Source: Neobacillus drentensis
GTDB lineage: Bacteria; Bacillota; Bacilli; Bacillales; Cytobacillaceae
NCBI RefSeq assembly: GCF_021560175.1
Contig: NZ_CP091110.1
Span: forward strand, 2,098,001-2,162,000
Direction of reading: 5' to 3'
Length of the DNA: 64,000 bases
Every line of letters begins with the position of its first letter. Position 1 is the first letter of the stretch. The translations under genes and the position numbers were made by a program. Below, piece after piece: positions 42,381-50,348 of this stretch. Under the pieces are notes generated by a model. The model had not been told where the DNA came from. It searched no databases and saw only the letters and a list, made by a program, of their open reading frames with translations.

Positions 42381-43355
42381 TTATAGGATTAAAATGAGCT
42401 CTTTTTCAGATTCTCTTGCTCTTGAGCAACAAGTTAAAATAACTTTCTTTGTACATCTTTCCTCATCTTTATAGAAGTGATCCCGGTGATCAACGTCCCC
42501 TTCAACTACCTGGACTTCGCAGCTTCCGCAACCGCCTACTTTACAAGAATAGGGAGCCTCTACTCCAGCCTTTAATAGTGCCTCTAATAAGGTTTCTTCC
42601 TTTGAAACTTCCACCTTCTTATCGCTATTAGCTAACTTTACAATAAAAGGATTTTTTGGGCCTTCATCAGTCGCAGCAAATAACTCAAAATGAATGGAAT
42701 GACTTGGGTAACCGTAGATTTCCGCTGCTGCCTGAAATTCTTTTACCATTGAAACAGGTCCACAAAAATACACATGGGAGCCAATCCGATGTTCAGCCAT
42801 AGTGGCAGGTGCCATTTTAACAGGGTTTTCCATTCTTGAGAAATAGAAATGACATTTTTCAGGATATTTTTCAGCCAAATAATCATAAAAGGCACAATCT
42901 TCTTTTGTTCTAGCAGCATAATGTAATTCAAATGATTTACCTTCAGCTGTTAAATCTTCCATCATGGTTATAAATGGTGTAATACCGATTCCAGCTGCAT
43001 AAAACACGTGGTGTTTAGCTGCTTTGAAAGCCAGTGGGAAATGATTTTTAGGCCAACTGATATCTAATTGATCGCCCACTTTGATTTCATCATGCCAGTA
43101 AACAGACCCACCTTTTGAATGATCATCCTTACGAATGGCAATCGCATACTGAGTACGGTCAGTTGGATGACTAACCAGTGAGTAATTCCTTTCAATAATG
43201 CCATTACGACTTTCTAGATAAGTAGCGATATGGGAACCACCAGTAAATGCAGGCAGTAATTCTAGATCAACCGGATACAAGTGGAAGCGCTTTACCGTTT
43301 TTGTTTCCTGTACTATTTTTCCAACGGAAACTTTAATCTTTCCGAATGCTCTCAT
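42381..43355 (-). CDS. Oxygenase reductase (PDR/VanB family, FMN/FAD with 2Fe-2S), probable DmmB-like
   Basis: A 324-residue ferredoxin-NAD(P)H reductase. The N-terminal flavin domain has the RNYSLVS motif. The nucleotide domain has YAAGIGITPFITMMEDL. The C-terminal plant-type ferredoxin domain has CKVGGCGSCEVQVVEG and CC near the end, the four ligands of a 2Fe-2S cluster. It passes electrons from NAD(P)H to an oxygenase, here most likely the heme N-demethylase encoded upstream. The ATG at 43355 has TAGGAG at proper distance; an ATG two codons earlier is too close. Confidence 0.88.
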   Translation of the reverse strand: MRAFGKIKVSVGKIVQETKTVKRFHLYPVDLELLPAFTGGSHIATYLESRNGIIERNYSLVSHPTDRTQYAIAIRKDDHSKGGSVYWHDEIKVGDQLDISWPKNHFPLAFKAAKHHVFYAAGIGITPFITMMEDLTAEGKSFELHYAARTKEDCAFYDYLAEKYPEKCHFYFSRMENPVKMAPATMAEHRIGSHVYFCGPVSMVKEFQAAAEIYGYPSHSIHFELFAATDEGPKNPFIVKLANSDKKVEVSKEETLLEALLKAGVEAPYSCKVGGCGSCEVQVVEGDVDHRDHFYKDEERCTKKVILTCCSRARESEKELILIL

Positions 43356-43411
43356 ACACATTACTCCTATCGTTATAACTATAATTCTATTTCTTACTTC
43401 TCAAGTGACTA

Positions 43412-43930
43412 TTAATTTGATGTTACGAAAGCAGGATTATAAGGATATCCAATATAACCTTTCCGCTCTCTTGAGAAAAAGGGACCTATTTCTAAACTGA
43501 TTTGGCAATGATAACAAGTCGTATCTGTTTCCTTGGCCTGAACTTCTTGTAGATGATAGCATTTTAAACAATAAACATATCGTCTCTTCTCGCCAGAAAT
43601 AAATGTTTGAATCTCATCCTCCGAAAAGCCAGCCTCAATTGCTGCTGAAAAAATAGAAACCGCATCATCCCATTTAGCTGAAATGTAAAGCTGTGTCCCC
43701 ATCTTTTGAGAATCTAATACTTCGCTAATATTCTTTAATTTTAATTTATCAGTGATTTCAATAAGTTCATATTCTTTTAGGCCATTTAGTTCATTGGTAA
43801 ATTGTTGGATTGTGCCTGCTTCTTTTTGTTCTGCAGAAATAATCAGCAATTTTCTCCTATCATGTCTTACCGTGAATTTTTCTACAATTGTTTCTGATTG
43901 ATCGAATAATACCGGGCTGTTGTATACCAC
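43412..43930 (-). CDS. Dimethylamine monooxygenase subunit DmmA-like protein
   Basis: A 172-residue protein resembling the DmmA-type subunit of dimethylamine monooxygenase. The N-terminal two thirds are a Rossmann-like region. The C-terminal part is a zinc-ribbon-like module with CLKC and CYHC pairs (YVYCLKCYHLQEV, then TTCYHCQISLEIGPFFS). It stands 11 bases from the heme-protein gene as in dmm operons. The start is taken as GTG at 43930 because GGAGGT lies seven bases upstream; a TTG at 43945 overlaps that site. Confidence 0.75.
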   Translation of the reverse strand: MVYNSPVLFDQSETIVEKFTVRHDRRKLLIISAEQKEAGTIQQFTNELNGLKEYELIEITDKLKLKNISEVLDSQKMGTQLYISAKWDDAVSIFSAAIEAGFSEDEIQTFISGEKRRYVYCLKCYHLQEVQAKETDTTCYHCQISLEIGPFFSRERKGYIGYPYNPAFVTSN

Positions 43931-43955
43931 ATTATATACCTCCAATCATTGCTTC

Positions 43956-44942
43956 CTAGTTAGTGTGTATTTTTACTTTTTCAATCAAGTTTTTCAAATA
44001 TTCTACTGTAGGTTCGATAAACGGGGTAAATCCTTTATAATCAGCCATTGGTTTAGGAATATCTGAGAGAATAGAGTATGTTTGCTCCAGCCATTCGGGT
44101 CTTAATGCCAAATCCTCCATTGGCAGGAATTGAGTATTTAATACGAATAAAATCGCATTACTCCTTGGCATACGATAGAAAAATTGCTCTTCTACCCGAA
44201 GTCTTACTAGTTCACCGGCATTTTCTGGGGTAACTAGGGAGCGTGTTGGTCCCCATGTATCAAATGTTTCATAGTTTACATCCCAGCGGTTTGCCATCAA
44301 ATTCCAATTGATTCGGGTCCATGGCTCACCTGGTAAAACATTGCGTATTAAGAAATTACGAACTCTTTCGGCCAGCGGTACACCTGTGCGTGACACAAAT
44401 GGGACAGGACCATGAATTTCATCAAAGGACATCCCTTTATTCCAGTGAGGGGAGAATAATGCTGCATAGGATTCTTGAGCAACTTCCAAATAAAGATTGT
44501 CATCCCGAAGAACCATTAATACAAAGTCAGTGGCGAAATGACGGCCAATTAAATCAAGTGGCTCAAGCTCGATGCTGGATGCATCACCAAATATAAAAGA
44601 TTCCGTTTCATTTAAGATGGAATTATGAAAAGTCCAGTGATTTCCGTTCTTTTCTACTTGGAAATGCACCGGGTAGCGTTCAACCGCCATATTAATCAGC
44701 ATTTCTGCTACTTCCCATTGCATTTCCATTGTATGTGGATAGGATTGGAATCTTACTTCAGGTTGTTCCTTAAGTAATTCCCTTTTCCGTTTTATTTGTT
44801 TTTCATATTCTGGTGTTATCACTACACAATTTTGTTCATTCTTTTCAAGTTTTTTTAAGTCATTTGAATACCGATAGTTGGTACCTTCTTTAATGTAACG
44901 AAAAGGATACGGAAAAAGATCCAGATTAGTAGATTTGTACAT
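43956..44942 (-). CDS. Heme-dependent oxidative N-demethylase-like protein (DUF3445)
   Basis: A 328-residue member of DUF3445, the heme-dependent oxidative N-demethylase (HODM alpha subunit-like) family, related to the catalytic part of dimethylamine monooxygenase. It contains LDLFPYPFRYIKEG, HFATDFVLMVLRDDNLYLEVAQESYAALFSPHWNKGM, and the RTGVPLAERVRNFL and EPWTRINWNLMANRW conserved stretches. It would split a methyl group from a secondary or tertiary amine as formaldehyde using oxygen and electrons from the reductase. The frame is open to 45131, but the ATG at 44942 has AAAGGAGG nine bases upstream, and a sigma-54 promoter at 45087-45103 lies inside the longer frame, which rules out the long version. 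Confidence 0.78.
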   Translation of the reverse strand: MYKSTNLDLFPYPFRYIKEGTNYRYSNDLKKLEKNEQNCVVITPEYEKQIKRKRELLKEQPEVRFQSYPHTMEMQWEVAEMLINMAVERYPVHFQVEKNGNHWTFHNSILNETESFIFGDASSIELEPLDLIGRHFATDFVLMVLRDDNLYLEVAQESYAALFSPHWNKGMSFDEIHGPVPFVSRTGVPLAERVRNFLIRNVLPGEPWTRINWNLMANRWDVNYETFDTWGPTRSLVTPENAGELVRLRVEEQFFYRMPRSNAILFVLNTQFLPMEDLALRPEWLEQTYSILSDIPKPMADYKGFTPFIEPTVEYLKNLIEKVKIHTN

Positions 44943-45086
44943 GATAAATTCCTCCTTTAATTTTTGAATAATCATCTCATTTTCAGATTGAATCGTTGGA
45001 AAAAGATCCATTTTACTTGCTGCACTTGAACTATATAGTGTCAGTTCTATAGACCTTCTCTTTTCTAAACCTTTGTTATAACTATT

Positions 45087-45103
45087 AGCAAGTTTTATGC
45101 CAA
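45087..45103 (-). promoter_or_regulatory. Sigma-54 (-24/-12) promoter of the N-demethylase operon
   Basis: On the minus strand TTGGCATAAAACTTGCT: TTGGCA, six bases, TTGCT, exactly the spacing of the consensus YTGGCACGRNNNTTGCW, with both GG and GC intact. Transcription would start near 45075 and run into the operon. A sigma-54 activator gene is divergent from it. Confidence 0.8.
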
Positions 45104-45155
45104 ATAGAAAACATTCATAAAATAGCCACAATTTAATCTTTCAACCTTTATTAAA

Positions 45156-45203
45156 ATTCAAAATTGAATTCATTATTCAAATATGAAATAATATATTTTG
45201 AAT
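45156..45203. promoter_or_regulatory. Candidate upstream activator sites for the sigma-54 regulator
   Basis: ATTCAAAAT (45156) and its exact complement ATTTTGAAT (45195) flank a further TATTCAAATATGAAATA stretch, 50 to 115 bases upstream of the sigma-54 promoter and just before the activator gene. Position and symmetry fit enhancer sites, though the DNA is very AT-rich. Confidence 0.4.
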
Positions 45204-45245
45204 ACTCTTTAAATTTAAAAGTATATTAGATGAAGGGTTAAATGT

Positions 45246-47093
45246 GTGATGTCTATGACTTTGACAAATGATCAACTATTACAAGCTTATCAATCTAGTT
45301 TTCTATCTATTTATGATGAGATGATTGTAACGAATGAAAAGGGAACGATTTTATTTCGTAGTGGGAAACTGAAAAATTTTTGGTCCACAAACTCTCCCTC
45401 ACTGATAGGAAGAACATTTACTGAATTAGAGGAGATTTCATTCTTTGGTGATTCTATTTTTCAACTGTTAAATAAAGAGGCACATTCTCTTCAATTAAAG
45501 GCTTGGAACGGCAGTACGATTCTAATAACCGTGTTCCAATCAAATGGTACTAGTGAAGAGTTAATGATATGGGGATTAAAAAGTATCTCCGATCTTCTAA
45601 TGGATTCTAATGAAATAACCGATGAGCCAGAGATAAAACACACGCCTTCCATGGTTGTCCATAGTCAGAAAATGAAAGATGTATTTCACACAATCGAAAT
45701 GGTGTCAAAAGTTTCAACAACAGTTCTTTTATTAGGGGAATCAGGTGTAGGAAAAGAAATGATTGCTAAAACCATTCATCAATTAGGAAATAGAGAGTCT
45801 AAACCATTTATTGCAGTGAACTGTGGTGCCATTCCGGAAAATTTATTAGAAAGTGAATTATTCGGTTATGTCGGCGGGGCATTTAGTGGTGCAAACAAAA
45901 ATGGGGCTCCCGGAAAATTTGAATTAGCAAATGAAGGGATTATTTTCCTTGATGAAATCGCAGAATTACCACTGTACTTACAAGTAAAACTACTGAGGGT
46001 TTTACAGGAAAAGGAAGTCACGCCATTAGGAAGTTCAAAACCGATTCATATTGATGTCCAAATAATAGCTGCAACGAATCAATCATTAGAAAAAATGGTC
46101 AAAGAGGGACGATTTAGAGAAGACTTATATTATCGTTTAAATGTAGTACCAATTGAAATCCCTTCATTAAGGGAAAGAACAGAAGAGATTCCTTACTTAA
46201 TTTATCACTTCCTAGGAAAATATAAAACGTTATACCATCGAAACATCAATATTTTACCAGATGCGATTGATTTATTATGTATTTACGATTGGCCGGGAAA
46301 TGTTCGGCAATTAGAGAATACAATTGAACGAATCGTTGTGACGAGTAAAGAAATCGACGTGGACTCAAGCTTAGTTTACAAATACATTCCTAAAAAGGCT
46401 TCTGTAAAGGAACCTCCTATGATTCATCACATTATGCCACTGCAAGAAGCAGTTGATTTGATTGAAGAACAATTGATTAAAATGGCCATCGATAAATATA
46501 AATCTGTTAAGCTTGCAGCAAAAGTACTGGATGTTAGTCAACCTACAATGAGTAGAAAATATAAAAAAATTCGTGAGAAATTGCAACACAAAACTCTTTC
46601 TCCTCAAAATAAAAGAAAAATACTGGAAGAACATTTAAATAAACAATTACGATCCATGGCGATTGTTACCTCTACTGTTATTCTTCCAGAAGAAGTTTTT
46701 GAATTAGTGAAACCTAGTATCCAGCCATCCAACCAGACCTATATAAATGTTCAGAAAAAATTAACGAAAATACGTGAACAAGAAGGAATCATTGAGTGGG
46801 TATATATTTTTAAAGTTTTAGATAATAATAAAATGCTGACGATTGTAGCCAGTGAAGATTTCGTGATTCCACCTGGACATATTTATGAGGGACCTCCTGA
46901 AATGATGGAAGTAGCATTAGAGGCAATGGAAGGGAAAGCAGGAGTATCTTCTTTATATGAGGATATTTATGGAGAATGGAAAACAAGTTTTGCGCCCTTA
47001 ACGGATCATAACGGTAACGTTTTGGCCATTATTGGGTTTGACCATAGCAGATCGTATATCGAAACCGAGTTAAAGAAAATAGAGAATATGTAA
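45246..47093 (+). CDS. Sigma-54-dependent transcriptional activator with PAS, AAA+, HTH and C-terminal sensor-like domain
   Basis: A 615-residue enhancer-binding protein. Residues about 10-120 are PAS-like. The AAA+ domain has Walker A GESGVGKE (164-171), the sigma-54 contact loop GAFSGA (211-216; the usual form is GAFTGA) and Walker B IIFLDE (232-237). A Fis-type helix-turn-helix is at 419-441 (SVKLAAKVLDVSQPTMSRKYKKI region). Unusually, about 160 residues follow it and look like a Cache-type ligand-binding domain (PPGHIYEGPPEMMEVALEAMEGKAG, then YGEWKTSFAPLTDHNGNVLAIIGFD). GTG at 45246 is eight bases from GAAGGG; ATG 45249 is possible. It should switch on the divergent amine operon. Confidence 0.9.
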   Translation: MMSMTLTNDQLLQAYQSSFLSIYDEMIVTNEKGTILFRSGKLKNFWSTNSPSLIGRTFTELEEISFFGDSIFQLLNKEAHSLQLKAWNGSTILITVFQSNGTSEELMIWGLKSISDLLMDSNEITDEPEIKHTPSMVVHSQKMKDVFHTIEMVSKVSTTVLLLGESGVGKEMIAKTIHQLGNRESKPFIAVNCGAIPENLLESELFGYVGGAFSGANKNGAPGKFELANEGIIFLDEIAELPLYLQVKLLRVLQEKEVTPLGSSKPIHIDVQIIAATNQSLEKMVKEGRFREDLYYRLNVVPIEIPSLRERTEEIPYLIYHFLGKYKTLYHRNINILPDAIDLLCIYDWPGNVRQLENTIERIVVTSKEIDVDSSLVYKYIPKKASVKEPPMIHHIMPLQEAVDLIEEQLIKMAIDKYKSVKLAAKVLDVSQPTMSRKYKKIREKLQHKTLSPQNKRKILEEHLNKQLRSMAIVTSTVILPEEVFELVKPSIQPSNQTYINVQKKLTKIREQEGIIEWVYIFKVLDNNKMLTIVASEDFVIPPGHIYEGPPEMMEVALEAMEGKAGVSSLYEDIYGEWKTSFAPLTDHNGNVLAIIGFDHSRSYIETELKKIENM

Positions 47094-47153
47094 AATAATC
47101 CTTGAATCCTTTTTGCATCAAAAACAGTCACCAAAAGTGATAATGAAAAATAC

Positions 47154-47182
47154 TTGAACTATTCTGAATATTGTTGTAAAAT
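47154..47182 (+). promoter_or_regulatory. Sigma-A promoter before the CoA-transferase gene
   Basis: TTGAAC, a 17-base spacer, TAAAAT. It lies about 120 bases upstream of an intrinsic terminator that itself precedes the CoA-transferase gene, so the leader may be attenuated. Confidence 0.5.
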
Positions 47183-47306
47183 GACAATGAGCTTCATCCT
47201 ATCCGCTTAAACAGCTGAAGGCAGTGAAGAAAACAAGTAAACATTTATACTATTGACTGATAAGTTTCCACTCCCGGCCTTTGCAGGTTGGTTAAAATGG
47301 AGCATA

Positions 47307-47350
47307 AGCCAGTCCAAAACACAATTGTGTGTATTTGGGCTGGCTTTTTA
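47307..47350 (+). terminator. Terminator, possibly an attenuator, ahead of the CoA-transferase gene
   Basis: AGCCAGTCCAAA / TTTGGGCTGGCT stem with a loop containing ACACAATTGTGT, followed by TTTTT. It ends 42 bases before the start codon at 47392. It may simply end the activator transcript, or regulate read-through from the promoter at 47154. Confidence 0.7.
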
Positions 47351-47391
47351 TGTTTTTAATAAATAAATTTTTAATAAGTGGAGGAGGCAGT

Positions 47392-48579
47392 ATGGGAGGA
47401 GCATTAGAAGGTATAAAAGTATTAGATTTAACAAGGGTGCTGGCTGGTCCTCATTGTACGATGATTTTAGCAGACCTCGGTGCAGATGTCATCAAAGTAG
47501 AAGGCCCTGGGGGAAGCGATGAAACGAGAAGCTGGGGGCCTCCGTTTCAAAATGGTGTGAGTGCCTATTATTTATGTGCCAATCGAAATAAGCGCAGCAT
47601 TACTGTCAATCTGAAAACAGAAGAAGGAAGGGAAATTATTCGGAAACTGGCTATCGATGCAGATGTTCTTATACACAATTTCAAAACAGGTTCTATGGAA
47701 ACATGGCAGCTAGACTATAACTCTTTGAAAAATATAAACCCGCAGTTAGTATATTGTTCCATCACTGGATTCGGGGAAACGGGACCGTTCCATCATTTAC
47801 CCGGATATGACTATATTATCCAAGGTATGAGCGGATTGATGAGTATAACCGGGAGTGAGGAAAGCGGTCCTATAAAAATAGGTGTGGCAATGGTTGATAT
47901 TTTGACAGGTTTGTATTCTGCCATTTCCATTGAAGCAGCGTTGTATGAAAGAGAAAAGTCCGGCGAGGGTCAAAAAATTGACATGTCACTGATGGATACG
48001 GCCGTTAGCTCGCTTGCTAATGTTGCCAGCAATTATCTGATTTCAGGAAATGTTCCACGAAGAATTGGAAATGATCACCCTAATATTGTCCCATATTCAA
48101 AATTTCAGGCATTAGACGGTGAATTCATTATTGCTGTAGGGAATAATCGGCAGTTTACCACCTTATGTGAAGTGGTGGGATATAGGGAGCTAGGGGAGGA
48201 TGAAAAATTTCGTACAAATGAGGCTAGAGTTAAAAATAAAGAAGAACTGACAAGAATTTTGGAAAATCTGCTGCAAGTGAAATCTGTTGAAGAGTGGATA
48301 GAGCTATTATCGAAAAAAAATATCCCATGTGGTCCGATTCATTCAATGGATCAAGTGTTTGAACATCCGCAGGTTACCGCTCGTGACATGGTCGTTCAAG
48401 TCGAACATCCGGAAGCAGGGTTAGTAAAACTTGTCGGTTCCCCTATTAAATTATCAAGAACAAAGGTGAAAATAGAACGACACCCTCCGATGGCAGGGGA
48501 ACATAACAGTGAGGTTCTTCAACAAGCTGGATTCTCTTTAGAGGAGATAACACAATTAAAAGAAAATAAAATCATTTAA
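47392..48579 (+). CDS. CaiB/BaiF family CoA-transferase
   Basis: A 395-residue class III CoA-transferase. LEGIKVLDLTRVLAGPHCTMILADLGADVIKVEGPGGSDETR is the family N-terminus, and the catalytic aspartate is in KIDMSLMDTAV. It swaps CoA between dicarboxylic acids; its general look is close to the succinate/glutarate (SUGCT-like) group, but the substrate cannot be read from sequence. It is followed 20 bases later by an acyl-CoA dehydrogenase gene. The ATG at 47392 has GGAGGAGG upstream; an upstream frame start at 47329 lies within the terminator. Confidence 0.88.
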   Translation: MGGALEGIKVLDLTRVLAGPHCTMILADLGADVIKVEGPGGSDETRSWGPPFQNGVSAYYLCANRNKRSITVNLKTEEGREIIRKLAIDADVLIHNFKTGSMETWQLDYNSLKNINPQLVYCSITGFGETGPFHHLPGYDYIIQGMSGLMSITGSEESGPIKIGVAMVDILTGLYSAISIEAALYEREKSGEGQKIDMSLMDTAVSSLANVASNYLISGNVPRRIGNDHPNIVPYSKFQALDGEFIIAVGNNRQFTTLCEVVGYRELGEDEKFRTNEARVKNKEELTRILENLLQVKSVEEWIELLSKKNIPCGPIHSMDQVFEHPQVTARDMVVQVEHPEAGLVKLVGSPIKLSRTKVKIERHPPMAGEHNSEVLQQAGFSLEEITQLKENKII

Positions 48580-48599
48580 AAAACCAGGAGGTATTAGCT

Positions 48600-49811
48600 A
48601 TGAATTTTGATTTCACAGAAGAGCACGAGATGTTAAGAAAAATGGTGAGAAGTTTTGTCGATAAGGAAATAATTCCCAATATGAAACAATGGGATGAACA
48701 AGGACACTTTGATCCTATTATTTGGAAGCGTTTAAGTGAATTAGATCTGATGGGGGTTTGTATCCCTGAACAATATGGCGGCAGCGGTATGGATTATAAT
48801 TCCCTTGCCATTGTTTGTGAAGAACTGGAAAGAGGCGACACAGCCTTTCGTACGGCCGTCTCCGTTCATATCGGATTAAATAGTCTAACTCTATTGCAGT
48901 GGGGAACTGAGGAACAAAAGCAAAAATATCTCGTTCCACAGGCCAAAGGCGAAAAAATCGCTGCCTTTGGATTAACAGAACCAGGGGCTGGTTCAGACGT
49001 GGCATCGCTCTCAACAACAGCCATTAGGGATGGCGATGATTATATTCTAAATGGGTCAAAAACATGGATATCCTTATGTGATATTGCCGATCATTTTATC
49101 GTATTTGCTTATACAGATAAAGACAAAAAACATCACGGGATTTCCGCATTTATCGTTGAGCGAACCATGCTTGGCTTTTCTTCTAAAGCAATAAAAGGGA
49201 AATTAGGAATCCGTTCTGGCAATACAGGTGAATTGTTCTTTGACCAGGTAAGAGTTCCAAAGGAAAATTTACTAGGCAAAGAGGGGGAAGGGTTCAAAAT
49301 TGCCATGGCCGCACTTGATAATGGCCGCTTTACGGTTGCTGCAGGGGCTGTTGGTCTGATTATGGCAAGCTTAGAGGAAAGTGTAAAGTATTGTCATGAA
49401 CGAAAAACATTTGGTAAAGAAATTGGAAAACACCAGCTGGTTCAGCAAATGATTGCCAACATGGAGGCGGGATTGCAAATGAGCCGTTTATTGGTTTATC
49501 GTGCAGGCGAGCTAAAAAATCAAGGGAAGCGGAATACAAGGGAAACCTCACTTGCAAAATGGCAGGCATGTGATTTTGCCAATAAAGCGGCCGACGATGC
49601 GGTACAAATTCATGGGGCATACGGCTATTGTAGTGAATACCCTGTTGAACGATTCTTAAGAAACTCAAAAGCACCCGTTATATATGAAGGAACAAGGGAA
49701 ATTCATACTATTATGCAGGCAGAATATGTACTTGGTTACCGGGAGGATAAAGAATTAAACAGGGGGCTGCCAGCCTGGCCATTTGAAAAGGAAACTGTAA
49801 AGAACAGTTAA
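48600..49811 (+). CDS. Acyl-CoA dehydrogenase, glutaryl-CoA-dehydrogenase-like
   Basis: A 403-residue FAD enzyme. FGLTEPGAGSDVASL and the LNGSKTWISLCDIADHFIVFA flavin-binding segment are typical of the family, as is the catalytic glutamate in YEGTREIHTIMQAEYVLGY. The ELERGDTAFRTAVSVHIGLNS segment and the EGTREIH end are closer to glutaryl-CoA dehydrogenases than to short-chain enzymes. With the preceding CoA-transferase it could turn glutarate into crotonyl-CoA. Isovaleryl- or other short-branched-chain substrates remain possible. AGGAGG lies nine bases before the ATG. Confidence 0.85.
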   Translation: MNFDFTEEHEMLRKMVRSFVDKEIIPNMKQWDEQGHFDPIIWKRLSELDLMGVCIPEQYGGSGMDYNSLAIVCEELERGDTAFRTAVSVHIGLNSLTLLQWGTEEQKQKYLVPQAKGEKIAAFGLTEPGAGSDVASLSTTAIRDGDDYILNGSKTWISLCDIADHFIVFAYTDKDKKHHGISAFIVERTMLGFSSKAIKGKLGIRSGNTGELFFDQVRVPKENLLGKEGEGFKIAMAALDNGRFTVAAGAVGLIMASLEESVKYCHERKTFGKEIGKHQLVQQMIANMEAGLQMSRLLVYRAGELKNQGKRNTRETSLAKWQACDFANKAADDAVQIHGAYGYCSEYPVERFLRNSKAPVIYEGTREIHTIMQAEYVLGYREDKELNRGLPAWPFEKETVKNS

Positions 49812-49842
49812 AAGTAGGGCTCCTTTATTGGAGCCCTTACTT
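49812..49842. terminator. Bidirectional terminator
   Basis: GGGCTCC / GGAGCCC core extended by AAGTA/TACTT between convergent genes. Confidence 0.8.
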
Positions 49843-49854
49843 CGAAACTATGAT

Positions 49855-50163
49855 TTATTTAGTAAGTGATTCATATTGTTTATATAAGTCCTTTAAGGCA
49901 GCTATCAGGGCATGATTTGCTTTTCCTAAATAGCCTGTTTTTAACTGATCAAGAGGAAGTTCGATTCCATTCCGTAAGCTATGACCTTTGAGGAGCCTAT
50001 TGATAAAATCCCTGCCATGTTCAGTAGCCAATGTACAAGAAGCATCTACAATTACCCCATAATGTTTATCGATTTCTGCAGTAATAGTTAACGTTTCGAA
50101 AACATTTTTGGCAGCCATACCTGTTGGCAGCTTGGCATGTCCGGCGATAAAAATTGTATTCAC
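49855..50163 (-). CDS. DUF3870 protein
   Basis: A 102-residue small protein with the DUF3870 pattern: IFIAGHAKLPTGMAAKNVFETLTITAEID at the N-terminus and TLATEHGRDFINRLLKGHSL in the middle. Function unknown; members often lie near dicarboxylate or amino-acid catabolic genes of Bacillales, as here between the CoA-transferase/dehydrogenase pair and gabD. The start is GTG with AAGGAGTGGG upstream. Confidence 0.78.
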   Translation of the reverse strand: MNTIFIAGHAKLPTGMAAKNVFETLTITAEIDKHYGVIVDASCTLATEHGRDFINRLLKGHSLRNGIELPLDQLKTGYLGKANHALIAALKDLYKQYESLTK

Positions 50164-50220
50164 TCATCCCACTCCTTAATGCATGATAAATCAAGACTAA
50201 AATAATTAAAATATAGAAAT

Positions 50221-50268
50221 AACAAGGCTATTACGTTGTTTATAAGTACACATCGTAATAGCCTTGTT
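50221..50268. repeat. Perfect 15-bp inverted repeat, possible terminator of gabTD
   Basis: AACAAGGCTATTACG and its exact complement around an 18-base loop, 80 bases past the gabD stop. The minus-strand tail is A/T-rich but lacks a clean T run. Confidence 0.6.
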
Positions 50269-50348
50269 TGAATTTCATGTAAAAAGAAACTCTTCTAAAA
50301 ATGTTTTTGGCAAGTAAAAAATGCATTATTTCTTTTTATTGTGAGGTT

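Noticed and set aside
45011-45131. N-terminal extension of the heme N-demethylase protein
   Set aside because: It overlaps the sigma-54 promoter and lacks a ribosome site.
47240-47350. T-box leader before the CoA-transferase gene
   Set aside because: No AGGGTGGNACCGCG-like T-box sequence is present, although a terminator is.
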